In this document: piece after piece, positions 32,635 to 41,406 of the stretch
Position numbering within the stretch: the first letter of the stretch is position 1
Layout of the letters: each line of letters starts with the position of its first letter
Source of the DNA: Prevotella sp. UBA4268
GTDB taxonomy: Bacteria > Bacteroidota > Bacteroidia > Bacteroidales > Bacteroidaceae
DNA: 52,986 nt
Direction: 5' to 3'
NCBI GenBank assembly: GCA_002395135.1
Contig: DGWC01000041.1
Coordinates: 1 to 52,986 of the forward strand
Program-made: the position numbers and the translations under genes
Notes under the pieces: generated by a model
Seen by the model: only the letters and a program-made list of their open reading frames with translations
Database searches by the model: none
Told to the model about the DNA's origin: nothing

Positions 32635-34890
32635 ATGGGAGAATTACCAGCACTCATAAAAGACCTCGCCCTGATCCTGATGGTAGCGGGCATCGTCACA
32701 CTCATCTTCAAGCGTCTGAAGCAGCCGCTGGTATTGGGCTATGTAGTTGCAGGATTCCTCGTGAGTCCTCATATGCCCTATTTGGCATCGGTAGTCGACC
32801 ATCAGGACATCCACACATGGGCCGACATCGGCGTGATGTTCCTTTTGTTCTCATTAGGACTCGACTTCTCATTCAAGAAGATTCTCAAGATGGGGGCCTC
32901 ACCCATCATTTCCACAGTGACCATTATTTTCTGTATGATGATGCTGGGCATCATCGTGGGACAACTGTTCGGATGGAGCAAAATGGACTGTATCTTCCTG
33001 GGAGGAATGCTGGCCATGAGTTCCACCACTATTATTTATAAGGCTTTCGATGACATGGGACTGCGCCAGCAGCAGTTTGCCGGACTGGTGATGAGCGTTC
33101 TGATTCTGGAAGACATTCTTGCCATTGTGATGATGGTGATGCTATCCGCCATTGCCAGCGGCAATAATCCCGATGGCGGACAGATGATTGGTTCGGTGGT
33201 GAAGATCGGTTTCTTCCTGATATTGTGGTTTGTGGTAGGCATTTTTGCCATCCCGCTGTTTCTCAGGAAAATGCGCAAACTGATGAACAACGAGGTGCTG
33301 CTCATCGTTTCACTGGGTCTTTGCTGTGCCATGTCAGTATTGTCAACGCGAGTAGGCTTCAGTTCTGCTTTCGGAGCATTTGTCATGGGAAGTATTTTGG
33401 CGGAAACCATCGAGGCAGAGAAGATTATCAAACTGGTGGAACCTGTGAAAAACCTGTTCGGTGCCATCTTCTTCGTGTCTGTTGGCATGCTTGTCGACCC
33501 GAAGATACTGGTGGATTATGCCTTCCCCATCTTGGTGCTGGTGCTGACCATTCTGCTGGGACAGGGTTTGTTCGGAACCATTGCATTCATGCTTGGCGGC
33601 GAAACCCTGAAGTCGGCGATGAAGTGCGGCTTCTCCATGGCACAGATTGGTGAGTTCTCTTTCATTATTGCCTCATTGGGATTATCACTCCATGTGATTG
33701 GCGATTTCCTCTATCCTGTAGTTGTGGCCGTGAGTGTAATCACTACATTCCTTACACCTTATATGATTAAACTGGCCACCCCATGCTATAATTACGTAGA
33801 AAACAGAATCCCCCAAAAGTGGGTGCGCTCGCTGAACCATCTCGCCATGAGCCATCCGAACACTACAGAAAAGAGCAAATGGAAGAAACTACTCATACAG
33901 ATAGGTCGCAACACGCTGATTTACGGCATTCTTTCTTCTGCTTCTGTTGCTTTGATGTTCACATTCGTACTGCCCATCATGCAGAGAGTCTTCCCGGGAG
34001 AGAAATACCAATGGTATGCCAATGCCATCACGGGGGTGCTCACCATCCTGCTCATTGCACCCTTCCTGAGGGCCATGGTGATGAAGAAGAACCACAGCGA
34101 AGAATTCAAGGCATTATGGAAAGAGAGCAATGTGAACCGCATTCCGCTGCTTTTCACCATTCTGGTGAGGATGGTCATTGCCATGGCCTTCATTTTCTAC
34201 ATCTGTAACCACCTCACACGATTCTCCAATGCGCTGATGATCACCATCGGTTTCATCGCCCTGCTGCTCATCATCGTGTCTAGATGGACCAAACACCGCA
34301 GCATCCGGCTGGAGCGGCTATTCATATTGAACTTGAGATCGCGCGATATCGAGGCTCAGGTTCATGGACACAAGCGCCCGCTCTATGAGGGGAAACTGCT
34401 CGACCGTAATATCCACATTGCCGATTTCGAGGTTCCCGCCAACTCGCTATGGATGGGCAAGTCGCTCAAAGAACTGAATCTTGGCAACCGATATGGGGTG
34501 CACGTAAGCAGTATTCTGCGTGCCAACAGAAGACTGAACATTCCTGACGGCTCATCACTGATATTCCCCGGCGACAAACTGCAGGTTATCGGCAGCGACG
34601 AACAACTTACCAATTTCCGCCATGCCGTTGAATCCGAAGTGTTTGGAGAAGACATGGAACTGGAAAAACGCGAGATGAAACTGCGAAGCATGATTCTTTC
34701 TGCCAGCAGTCCGTTTGTTGGCAAGACATTGCAAGAGAGCGGCATCCGCGACCACTATAATTGCATGGTGGTGGGAATAGAAGAAGGCAAGGAAAACCTG
34801 TCACAACCCAAACCTTCCTATCGCTTTGAAAAGGGAGATATCATCTGGGTGGTTGGCGAAGAAGAATCCCTGCAGCAACTCATCCAATAG
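32635..34890 (+). CDS. CPA2 cation:proton antiporter with C-terminal RCK_C domains
   Basis: 751 residues. N-terminal Na+/H+ exchanger domain (about 10-380) with some 12-13 helices, including QPLVLGYVVAGFLVSP, LFLLFSLGLDFSFKKI and GAIFFVSVGMLVDP, typical of KefB/RosB-like monovalent cation antiporters. A hydrophobic insertion (about 420-560) adds helices. Two TrkA-C (RCK_C) domains follow at about 600-660 and 680-750, seen from MGKSLKELNLGNRYGVHV and VGKTLQESGIRDHY, which usually gate transport by ligand binding. No RCK_N nucleotide domain is evident, unlike KefB/C. Its stop overlaps the convergent symporter stop by 11 bp. The ion (K+ or Na+) is not determined. Confidence 0.88.
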   Translation: MGELPALIKDLALILMVAGIVTLIFKRLKQPLVLGYVVAGFLVSPHMPYLASVVDHQDIHTWADIGVMFLLFSLGLDFSFKKILKMGASPIISTVTIIFCMMMLGIIVGQLFGWSKMDCIFLGGMLAMSSTTIIYKAFDDMGLRQQQFAGLVMSVLILEDILAIVMMVMLSAIASGNNPDGGQMIGSVVKIGFFLILWFVVGIFAIPLFLRKMRKLMNNEVLLIVSLGLCCAMSVLSTRVGFSSAFGAFVMGSILAETIEAEKIIKLVEPVKNLFGAIFFVSVGMLVDPKILVDYAFPILVLVLTILLGQGLFGTIAFMLGGETLKSAMKCGFSMAQIGEFSFIIASLGLSLHVIGDFLYPVVVAVSVITTFLTPYMIKLATPCYNYVENRIPQKWVRSLNHLAMSHPNTTEKSKWKKLLIQIGRNTLIYGILSSASVALMFTFVLPIMQRVFPGEKYQWYANAITGVLTILLIAPFLRAMVMKKNHSEEFKALWKESNVNRIPLLFTILVRMVIAMAFIFYICNHLTRFSNALMITIGFIALLLIIVSRWTKHRSIRLERLFILNLRSRDIEAQVHGHKRPLYEGKLLDRNIHIADFEVPANSLWMGKSLKELNLGNRYGVHVSSILRANRRLNIPDGSSLIFPGDKLQVIGSDEQLTNFRHAVESEVFGEDMELEKREMKLRSMILSASSPFVGKTLQESGIRDHYNCMVVGIEEGKENLSQPKPSYRFEKGDIIWVVGEEESLQQLIQ

Positions 34891-36358
34891 CATCCTTGCC
34901 CGCAGAGGCACTTTTTCCCGTAATCCATAACCCCGCAAAAGTGAGAGCACCATTGAGCATCAGCAACTCATAGCCGAAATGATAGTCTGCCAGTTGTATG
35001 GCCAGAATATTCAGCAGATAGCACACAACAGGCGAGGCTATCGCTATGAAGGGCACGTAACGGTCAGAAGGCATCCGTTTGGTAAGCAGTGCGAAGGCAA
35101 ACAAGCCGAGCAACGGACCGTAGGTATATGAACAAAGGATGTAGATGGCATCTATCACACTGGTAGAGTTCACGGCATATACCAACAGGATAATCAGCAT
35201 GAACACGACAGCCATTCCAATATGAACCCGTTTGCGTAGTTGCTCATCCTCGGGCTGTTGTTTGATGTCCACGCAATAACTGGTGGTCATGGCCGTAAGA
35301 GCCGAATCAGCACTCGAGAAAGAGGCTGCCACGATGCCAATGGTAAAAAACACGATGACCGCAAGCCCCAAACGGCCGGTGGCAGCAAACATCGGCAGCA
35401 GTTCATCACCATTCTGCGGCAGCGGAATGGCCTGTTTCTGTGCCAGCAGAACCAGCAATACGCCCAGCGACATGAACAGCAGATTAGCCGGAACAAAGGC
35501 AAATCCATAGGTACACATGTCTTTCTGTGCCTCGCGCAACGACTTGCAGGTAAGGTTTTTCTGCATCATATCCTGATCAAGTCCCGTCATCACAACCACA
35601 ATGAAGATACCGCTCAGAAACTGTTTCCAGAAATTCTGGCGCGAAAACCAGTCGTCAAACACAAACATCCTGCTGTGCTCGTTGCCGGCAATGGCTGAAA
35701 CGGCCTCTCCTACCGACAGATCCAGCATGCCCATCACCTGCATGATAATCAGGAAAAGGGCGGTGAACATGCAGAGAGTCTGGAACGTGTCTGTCCAAAC
35801 CAGCGTTTTGATGCCTCCACGGCGGGTATAAAGCCAAATCAGAGCCGTCATGGCAACCACCGTAATCAGGAATATGACGTGTGAGCCGCTGTCTGGCTGT
35901 GTCCCGTTATGGCTCCAGCCGTTTGCCGTGAGCACCTTCGACACAATTAAACAGACCACATAAAAGCGCACGGCAGCACCCGTCATCTTCGACAAAAGGA
36001 AGAACCATGCACCTGTTTTATAGGCGCTGCGCCCCAGCCGATGCTGCAAGTAACTATAAATCGTGGTGAGATTCCATTTGTAGTAAACGGGAAGCAGCAC
36101 AAACGCCACCAGGAAATAGCCAAGAATAAAGCCAAGACAAGTCTGCACGTATGTCATATCCTGACGAAGCACCATGCCGGGCACACTGACAAACGTCACT
36201 CCAGAGATGCTGGCACCCACCATGCCGAAGGCTACCATATACCACGGACTGCGGCGATTGGCCCGATAAAACGTCTCGTTATCCGACCGCCTTGCTGTCA
36301 GTCTGCTGAACACCATCAGTGCTAGGAAATACACAAAAACAGTAATAATCACGCTCAT
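34880..36358 (-). CDS. sodium:solute symporter (SSS family)
   Basis: 492 residues, about 13 helices. The start of the family pattern is seen as FYRANRRSPWYMVAFGMVGA (about 30-49), then ISGVTFVSVPGMVL, ALIWLYTRRGGIKTLVWTD (about 181-199), MTGLDQDMMQKNLTCKS and IVAASFSSADSALTAMTTSY, matching the LeuT-fold sodium symporters. The start is ATG 36358 (MSVIITVFVYFLAL); an upstream in-frame ATG at 36385 would put the -7 box TAATTTTG (minus, 36367-36374) inside the coding region. Substrate unknown. It diverges from the Ca/Na antiporter gene. Confidence 0.9.
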   Translation of the reverse strand: MSVIITVFVYFLALMVFSRLTARRSDNETFYRANRRSPWYMVAFGMVGASISGVTFVSVPGMVLRQDMTYVQTCLGFILGYFLVAFVLLPVYYKWNLTTIYSYLQHRLGRSAYKTGAWFFLLSKMTGAAVRFYVVCLIVSKVLTANGWSHNGTQPDSGSHVIFLITVVAMTALIWLYTRRGGIKTLVWTDTFQTLCMFTALFLIIMQVMGMLDLSVGEAVSAIAGNEHSRMFVFDDWFSRQNFWKQFLSGIFIVVVMTGLDQDMMQKNLTCKSLREAQKDMCTYGFAFVPANLLFMSLGVLLVLLAQKQAIPLPQNGDELLPMFAATGRLGLAVIVFFTIGIVAASFSSADSALTAMTTSYCVDIKQQPEDEQLRKRVHIGMAVVFMLIILLVYAVNSTSVIDAIYILCSYTYGPLLGLFAFALLTKRMPSDRYVPFIAIASPVVCYLLNILAIQLADYHFGYELLMLNGALTFAGLWITGKSASAGKDAIG

Positions 36359-36366
36359 AATGCGTG

Positions 36367-36374
36367 CAAAATTA
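36367..36374 (-). promoter_or_regulatory. -7 box of the symporter gene
   Basis: TAATTTTG on the minus strand, 8 bp before the chosen ATG, implying a leader of only a few bases. Confidence 0.5.
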
Positions 36375-36437
36375 CGCAAAATCATGTGTAAGCCAAAAGA
36401 ATTTGTCCTTTTTATGCATAAAATGCCGATTATTTCG

Positions 36438-36445
36438 TAACTTTG
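36438..36445 (+). promoter_or_regulatory. -7 box of the Ca/Na antiporter gene
   Basis: TAACTTTG, 8 bp before ATG 36454. As for the divergent symporter, the transcript would be nearly leaderless. Confidence 0.5.
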
Positions 36446-36453
36446 CCGTCGAT

Positions 36454-37386
36454 ATGAGTATATTGTTTATCATCATAGGAGCCGTGTTGGTGCTATGGGG
36501 TGCCGACCGTTTGACAGATGGAGCCACCGCTCTGGCTCAGCGAATGAATATTCCACAGATTGTTATTGGACTTACCGTTGTGGCAATGGGCACATCCATG
36601 CCTGAGTTTTTCGTATCCTTGATGTCGGCCATCAAGGGAACGTCGGATATCGCCGTTGGAAACATCGTCGGTTCCAACCTCTTCAACACACTGATGATTG
36701 TGGGAATCTCGTCGTTGGTGGCACCTATGGCCATCAGCAAGAGCACAGTAAAAAAAGACATCCCGTTTTCAATGATCGCCTCTGTGGCATTGCTTGCATT
36801 CTGCATCGACGGAGAAGTGTCGCGATTTGACTCTATCCTGCTGTTTGCCGGATTCATTTTCTTCATTGCCTATACAGTGAGGATGGGACTGAAAGGTGGC
36901 GATCCCAACATGGAGAAAGTAAAGATTGAAGACATGAGTCCCTGGAAGGCCGCCGGATTGATGCTTCTGGGACTGGTTTGCCTTGTAGGAGGCAGTCATC
37001 TGTTTGTCGACGGTTCTACATCGGTTGCACGTGCTTTGGGTGTAAGCGATGCGGTAATCGGCCTTACCATCGTCGCTATGGGCACCTCACTTCCCGAGTT
37101 GGCCACCAGCGTTGTTGCCGCCCGCAAAGGGCGCTCTGCCATTGCCATTGGCAATGTCATCGGTTCCAATGTGTTCAACATACTGATGATACTGGGTATA
37201 ACAGGCATTGTTCTTCCTATGGACATTCAGGGAATCACCACGTTAGACCTTGCTGCCATGCTGGGCAGTGTGGTACTGCTTTGGCTGTTCTGCTTTACCA
37301 AATACACGGTAGCACGTTGGGAAGGTGCCGTTCTCACGGCATTGTATGTTGCTTATGTAGGCTGGCTTGTCTACAAAGTCATATAA
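36454..37386 (+). CDS. calcium/sodium antiporter (CaCA family, YrbG-like)
   Basis: 310 residues, ten helices in two inverted halves. Each half carries an alpha repeat: GTSMPEFFVSLMSAIKGTSD with GNIVGSNLFNTLM (about 46-86), and GTSLPELATSVVAARKGRSA with GNVIGSNVFNILM (about 209-250). The Glu of each GTS(M/L)PE binds the cations in characterised exchangers. The start is ATG 36454, giving MSILFIIIGAVLVL; a further-upstream in-frame ATG would encode a Cys-rich stretch not seen in the family and would overlap the promoter. Followed 58 bp later by queF. Confidence 0.93.
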   Translation: MSILFIIIGAVLVLWGADRLTDGATALAQRMNIPQIVIGLTVVAMGTSMPEFFVSLMSAIKGTSDIAVGNIVGSNLFNTLMIVGISSLVAPMAISKSTVKKDIPFSMIASVALLAFCIDGEVSRFDSILLFAGFIFFIAYTVRMGLKGGDPNMEKVKIEDMSPWKAAGLMLLGLVCLVGGSHLFVDGSTSVARALGVSDAVIGLTIVAMGTSLPELATSVVAARKGRSAIAIGNVIGSNVFNILMILGITGIVLPMDIQGITTLDLAAMLGSVVLLWLFCFTKYTVARWEGAVLTALYVAYVGWLVYKVI

Positions 37387-37444
37387 AGAATCCATTTGGA
37401 GGGGATATCAAACCCGCCATGCAAAAAACAAGAAAGCATAAAAG

Positions 37445-37912
37445 ATGAAAGATACAAGAAAAGACGAAGGTCTGCAGGCACTTGGTGCTCACACGACATA
37501 TTCGATGGACTATGACCCCTCTGTTTTAGAGACATTCCAAAACAAGCATCCAATGAACGACTATTGGGTGCAGTTCAACTGTCCGGAGTTCACCTCATTG
37601 TGCCCCATCACCGGCCAGCCCGACTTTGCCGAAATCAAAATCATGTATATTCCGGCAGAGAAAATGGTGGAAAGCAAGAGTTTGAAACTATATCTGTTCA
37701 GTTTCCGTAACCACGGAGACTTCCACGAAGACTGCGTGAACATCATTATGAAAGACCTCATCAAACTGATGGAGCCTAAATATATTGAGGTGACAGGTTT
37801 GTTCACGCCGCGTGGAGGCATCAGCATTTATCCCTTTGCCAACTACGGAATACCTGGAACAAAGTATGAGCGCCTGGCCGAAGAGCGATTTGCCCGTCAC
37901 GGTTCAGTTTAA
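37445..37912 (+). CDS. queF: NADPH-dependent preQ0 reductase
   Basis: Reduces 7-cyano-7-deazaguanine to preQ1 in queuosine synthesis. 155 residues, the single-domain form. [18 protein letters not shown] places the thioimide-forming Cys at 53 and the catalytic Asp at 60; [22 protein letters not shown] (split here by E78 and H94-E95) is the NADPH and substrate motif of the T-fold family; [12 protein letters not shown] is near the C terminus. No other queuosine gene or preQ1 riboswitch is visible upstream. Its stop abuts the convergent lipoprotein gene. Confidence 0.95.
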   Translation: MKDTRKDEGLQALGAHTTYSMDYDPSVLETFQNKHPMNDYWVQFNCPEFTSLCPITGQPDFAEIKIMYIPAEKMVESKSLKLYLFSFRNHGDFHEDCVNIIMKDLIKLMEPKYIEVTGLFTPRGGISIYPFANYGIPGTKYERLAEERFARHGSV

Positions 37913-38671
37913 TCATTGGTTTTTCCTATAATAGCCCCGCTCCCCGTCTTTGAACTTCAGACGGAGCGAATCCTTAGTCATCAAGATGAAGTCAACGGTG
38001 TCATGCCCCACCACCATCATCTTGGTGCTGTCGCTGTGTTCCAGTCTCACACGCTCACTGATGGATAACACCAGTTTTCCGTTAACCACATGCCACTCCG
38101 TATAGAACTTCGGCGAAGGGAAGATGACCGGACTCTCCGTATCGGATGTAGTATTTCGGAAACGTCGTCCGAAAGGCTGGGCGGTATAATGACGCTTTAG
38201 CGAAAACCCGATCTCCACAGGCTTCATCAACGACTCCACTATGGAATCCTGAATATGCTTTGCTTCCTCATCCAGATCCAGGGCAGCCACCTGCTCACGT
38301 CTGGTCGGTTTCACCAATTCCACCCATGTTCCTTTCAATTCATCCAGGTCTATCACCATGTCGGCCTTGCGGGGATTCTCTCCATTTAGTATCACCGCAA
38401 CCCAGTCGCCCACCTTCGGTTTTCCGATAACGCGGCGCTTCATCGTGGCGTTGATAATGTCATAAGTCACCGGATCGCCACCTTTCCCGGGCAAAAACAC
38501 CAGCACCGAGTCTGTGCAGCCGTCACAGGCAAGACCGTAAAGAGTGGAATCGCCCTCAATAGAGGTGCTCGTCCCCACCGTTTTTGTCTCTGCAGCCTCT
38601 TTCTTTCCAGAACTGCAACCGATACACACCAATGATGCAATAGTCGCTATAAATAGTACGAAATGTTTCAT
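37913..38671 (-). CDS. NlpE-like lipoprotein
   Basis: 252 residues. Signal MKHFVLFIATIASLVCIGCS, lipidated Cys at 19. The mature N-terminal domain STLYGLACDGCTDSVLVFLP has a CxxC pair at the position where NlpE proteins carry theirs, and the rest is beta-rich; I class it as NlpE/lipocalin-like, a guess at family level. Residues from about 100 (ELKGTWVELV) may be a second small barrel. It lacks the acidic export-signal tail, so it is likely periplasmic. The start is ATG 38671; the in-frame TTG at 38680 is closer to the -7 box at 38691-38698. Confidence 0.7.
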   Translation of the reverse strand: MKHFVLFIATIASLVCIGCSSGKKEAAETKTVGTSTSIEGDSTLYGLACDGCTDSVLVFLPGKGGDPVTYDIINATMKRRVIGKPKVGDWVAVILNGENPRKADMVIDLDELKGTWVELVKPTRREQVAALDLDEEAKHIQDSIVESLMKPVEIGFSLKRHYTAQPFGRRFRNTTSDTESPVIFPSPKFYTEWHVVNGKLVLSISERVRLEHSDSTKMMVVGHDTVDFILMTKDSLRLKFKDGERGYYRKNQ

Positions 38672-38690
38672 TATTTTCAAAATTATGATG

Positions 38691-38698
38691 CAAAGATA
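38691..38698 (-). promoter_or_regulatory. -7 box of the NlpE-like gene
   Basis: TATCTTTG on the minus strand, 20 bp before ATG 38671. Confidence 0.6.
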
Positions 38699-38714
38699 GT
38701 TAAAAAATTGGTTT

Positions 38715-38749
38715 TTTGATGCGACATTAAGAAAAAATATCTATATTTG
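38715..38749 (+). promoter_or_regulatory. promoter of the OadA-like gene
   Basis: TTTG at 38715-38718 and TATATTTG at 38742-38749, 23-bp spacer. It leaves an untranslated leader of about 70 nt before ATG 38827, with no recognisable riboswitch. Confidence 0.6.
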
Positions 38750-38826
38750 CAAATAATATACAAGTACGCAAAGACAAAGTATCTAAAAGCATATACGTAT
38801 CAACTATTTTAACGATTTAAACTATC

Positions 38827-40605
38827 ATGAAAAAGAAAATCCAGTTTAGCCTCGTCTATCGTGACATGTGGCAGAGTTCAGGAAAGTTCCAGCCCCGCAA
38901 AGACCAGTTGGAACGCATTGCTCCGGCAATCATCGACATGGGCGTTTTCGACCGCGTTGAGACCAACGGAGGAGCCTTCGAGCAGGTAAACCTTCTTGCC
39001 GGAGAAAACCCGAATGCTGCTGTGCGCGCTTTCTGCAAACCGTTCAATGAGGTTGGCATTAAGACCCACATGCTCGACCGAGGCCTGAACGCACTCCGCA
39101 TGTATCCCGTTCCTGATGATGTTCGCGAACTGCAGTACAAAGTTAAGCACGCTCAAGGTGTTGACATTCCTCGTATCTTCTGCGGTTTGAACGACGTGCG
39201 CAACATCATCCCGTCAATCAAGTGGGCAAAGGCAGCTGGCATGACACCACAGGCTACACTGTGTATCACCACTTCGCCTGTTCACACCGTTGAATATTAC
39301 AGCAATATTGCTGAGCAAGTAATTGCCGCCGGCGCAGAAGAAATCTGTCTGAAGGATATGGCAGGTATCGGACAGCCCGCACTGCTGGGTGCACTGACCA
39401 AGGCTATCAAGACCAAGCACCCGGATATCATCATCCAATACCACGGACATTCCGGACCCGGTTTGTCAATGGCTTCCATCCTGGAGGTATGTAACAACGG
39501 TGCCGACGTAATCGACACAGCCATCGAGCCACTGTCTTGGGGTAAGGTACATCCGGATATCATCTCCGTACAGAGCATGCTGAAGCACGAGGGATTCGAA
39601 GTGAAGGAGATCAACATGAACGCTTACATGCGTGCACGTGCTCTCACACAGGAGTTTATCGACGACTGGCTGGGCTATTTCATCAATCCAGGCAACAAGT
39701 TGATGAGTTCTCTGCTTCTCGGCTGCGGTCTCCCTGGCGGTATGATGGGCTCTATGATGGCCGACCTGGCAGGTATTCACTCTATCATTAACAAGACCTT
39801 GAAAGCAAAAGGTGAGCCCGAACTGACCACTGACGACCTCTTGGTGAAACTGTTCGATGAAGTTGCCTATGTATGGCCACGCGTTGGTTATCCTCCATTG
39901 GTAACTCCGTTCAGCCAGTATGTGAAGAACATCGCCCTGATGAACCTCCTTACCATTGCCCAAGGCAAAGGCCGCTTCGTGATGATGGACGATGCTATGT
40001 GGGGAATGATTCTCGGCAAGAGCGGAAAGATACCAGGAACCATCGATCAGGAACTCGTGGAACTGGCTGCAAAGCAAGGTCGCGAATTCACAGATGCCGA
40101 TCCTCACACACTGATTCCCAATGCCCTCGACGACTTCCGCAAGGAAATGGACGAGAACGGATGGGAATACGGACAAGACGACGAGGAACTCTACGAACTG
40201 GCTATGCATCCCGAGCAGTATCGCAACTACAAGAGCGGTCAGGCAAAGAAGAACTTCCTGGCTGACTTGCAGAAGATGAAGGATGCCAAACTGGGTGCCA
40301 GCCTCTCGCCAGAGAAGATTGCTGAGTTCAAGCATGCCAAGGCCGACGCACTGGTAGCACCGGTAAAGGGCCAGATCTACTATGAGTTCAACGGCGACGG
40401 CGAGTGCGCACCATGCGTGGAACCGTTTATCGGACAGACTTATAAGGAAGGTCAGACATTCTGCTACATCCAGACTCCATGGGGCGAAATCACCGAAATA
40501 CCCGCTGCCCTTGGCGGTAAGTTGGTAGAAATCGCAGCCAAGCAGGGTGCCAAGGTTCAGAAAGGCCAGACCCTTGCATGGATTGAGCGCGATCATGCAG
40601 AATAA
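38827..40605 (+). CDS. OadA-like carboxyltransferase with a degenerate biotinyl domain
   Basis: 592 residues, related to oxaloacetate decarboxylase alpha subunit/pyruvate carboxylase subunit B. The N-terminal TIM-barrel domain has SLVYRDMWQSS (metal-binding Asp), CLKDMAGIGQP (catalytic Lys region) and IQYHGHSGPGLS (metal-binding His pair); the conserved PYC_OADA domain follows to about 470. Residues about 515-592 resemble a biotinyl domain, but the AMKM motif is absent: the site reads IQTPWGEITEIPA, with W552 at the place of the biotinylated Lys. The protein would therefore need a separate biotin carrier or have another reaction. It has its own promoter and terminator; no beta or gamma decarboxylase subunits are nearby. 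Confidence 0.82.
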   Translation: MKKKIQFSLVYRDMWQSSGKFQPRKDQLERIAPAIIDMGVFDRVETNGGAFEQVNLLAGENPNAAVRAFCKPFNEVGIKTHMLDRGLNALRMYPVPDDVRELQYKVKHAQGVDIPRIFCGLNDVRNIIPSIKWAKAAGMTPQATLCITTSPVHTVEYYSNIAEQVIAAGAEEICLKDMAGIGQPALLGALTKAIKTKHPDIIIQYHGHSGPGLSMASILEVCNNGADVIDTAIEPLSWGKVHPDIISVQSMLKHEGFEVKEINMNAYMRARALTQEFIDDWLGYFINPGNKLMSSLLLGCGLPGGMMGSMMADLAGIHSIINKTLKAKGEPELTTDDLLVKLFDEVAYVWPRVGYPPLVTPFSQYVKNIALMNLLTIAQGKGRFVMMDDAMWGMILGKSGKIPGTIDQELVELAAKQGREFTDADPHTLIPNALDDFRKEMDENGWEYGQDDEELYELAMHPEQYRNYKSGQAKKNFLADLQKMKDAKLGASLSPEKIAEFKHAKADALVAPVKGQIYYEFNGDGECAPCVEPFIGQTYKEGQTFCYIQTPWGEITEIPAALGGKLVEIAAKQGAKVQKGQTLAWIERDHAE

Positions 40606-40643
40606 TTGAATAACATTTCAGAATACTGAAAAAAATTGAGAAT

Positions 40644-40726
40644 CGGGAGTTTACTGCTGTTCTGGTCAAGACGGCACCATGCTGTTCTTACACCAATGCC
40701 AGGCAAGCAGTAGGCTCCCGGTTTTT
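40644..40726 (+). terminator. long structured terminator after the OadA-like gene
   Basis: CGGGAG at 40644-40649 pairs with CTCCCG at 40715-40720, extended by TTACTGCT/AGCAGTAG; a T-run follows at 40722-40727. The loop is about 47 nt and contains a smaller GGCA/TGCC arm. Size and branching exceed an ordinary terminator, so a 3'-end-derived RNA is possible. Confidence 0.7.
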
Positions 40727-40743
40727 TATCATTACCCACCATC

Positions 40744-41280
40744 ATGGACTATCGGCACATCATCGACAAATACTATCCAGAAGACAATGCCCTGAAACAG
40801 ATATTGCTCAAGCACAGCCGCGCCGTGGCCGACAAGGCATTGCACATCTGCGAAACCCATCCCGAACTGGCCCTCGACCGGCAATTCGTAGAAGAAGCAG
40901 CCATGCTTCACGACATCGGCATCTTCAGATGCGATGCTCCCGGCATAGAATGCCATGGCAGCGAGCCGTATATCTGTCACGGCCGCATCGGCGCAGAGTT
41001 GCTGCGCAGTGAGGGATTCCCGCGCCATGCCCGCGTTTGTGAGCGACATACGGGAGCAGGACTGTCGGTTCACGACATCACCACCCAGCATCTGCCGCTG
41101 CCAGTCCAGTCGTTCCTGCCAGAGACGCTCGAAGAACAACTCATCTGCTATGCCGACAAGTTCTTTTCAAAGACACGTCTTGATCAGGAAAAGACAGCCG
41201 AACAGGCTGAGAAAAGCCTCTCCAAGTTCGGGCAGGAAGGCGTGCAGCGTTTCCGCAAATGGCATCAGATGTTTGGATAA
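40744..41280 (+). CDS. HD-domain phosphohydrolase
   Basis: 178 residues of the HDIG superfamily: metal-dependent phosphohydrolases of nucleotides or other phosphate esters. Ligands: the first His in LLKHSRAVADKAL (about 19-31), the HD pair in AAMLHDIGIFRCD (about 56-68), and later His in CHGRIGAELLRSEGF and ERHTGAGLSVHD (about 99-104 and 113). A basic, Gln-rich helix closes it. The substrate is unknown. A weak hairpin AATGCC/GGCATT overlaps its stop. Single gene between the OadA-like gene and lptD. Confidence 0.88.
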   Translation: MDYRHIIDKYYPEDNALKQILLKHSRAVADKALHICETHPELALDRQFVEEAAMLHDIGIFRCDAPGIECHGSEPYICHGRIGAELLRSEGFPRHARVCERHTGAGLSVHDITTQHLPLPVQSFLPETLEEQLICYADKFFSKTRLDQEKTAEQAEKSLSKFGQEGVQRFRKWHQMFG

Positions 41281-41320
41281 TGCCCTTTTCAGGCATTGCC
41301 AATGCACGTTTTCGTTTTGA

Positions 41321-41355
41321 TAATTATCAATTAAATAAGTTAATTATCAGTTAAT
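41321..41355. promoter_or_regulatory. direct repeat TAATTATCA(A/G)TTAA x2 upstream of lptD
   Basis: The 14-base unit occurs at 41321-41334 and 41342-41355, 21 bp apart; the first lies in a perfect palindrome TTGATAATTATCAA (41317-41330). Positioned 28 bp before the lptD -7 box it looks like an operator or activator site. Confidence 0.35.
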
Positions 41356-41382
41356 GAAAGCGGTATATCATTTCTTTTTCGT

Positions 41383-41390
41383 ACTTTTGC
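41383..41390 (+). promoter_or_regulatory. -7 box of lptD
   Basis: TACTTTTG, 16 bp before ATG 41407. No TTTG at the -33 distance. Confidence 0.5.
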
Positions 41391-41406
41391 ACCTTGGAAT
41401 AAAAAG

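Noticed and set aside
39466..40596. 376-codon open frame antisense to the OadA-like gene
   Set aside because: Shadow of a conserved coding frame; Cys/His/Val-rich composition without domains.
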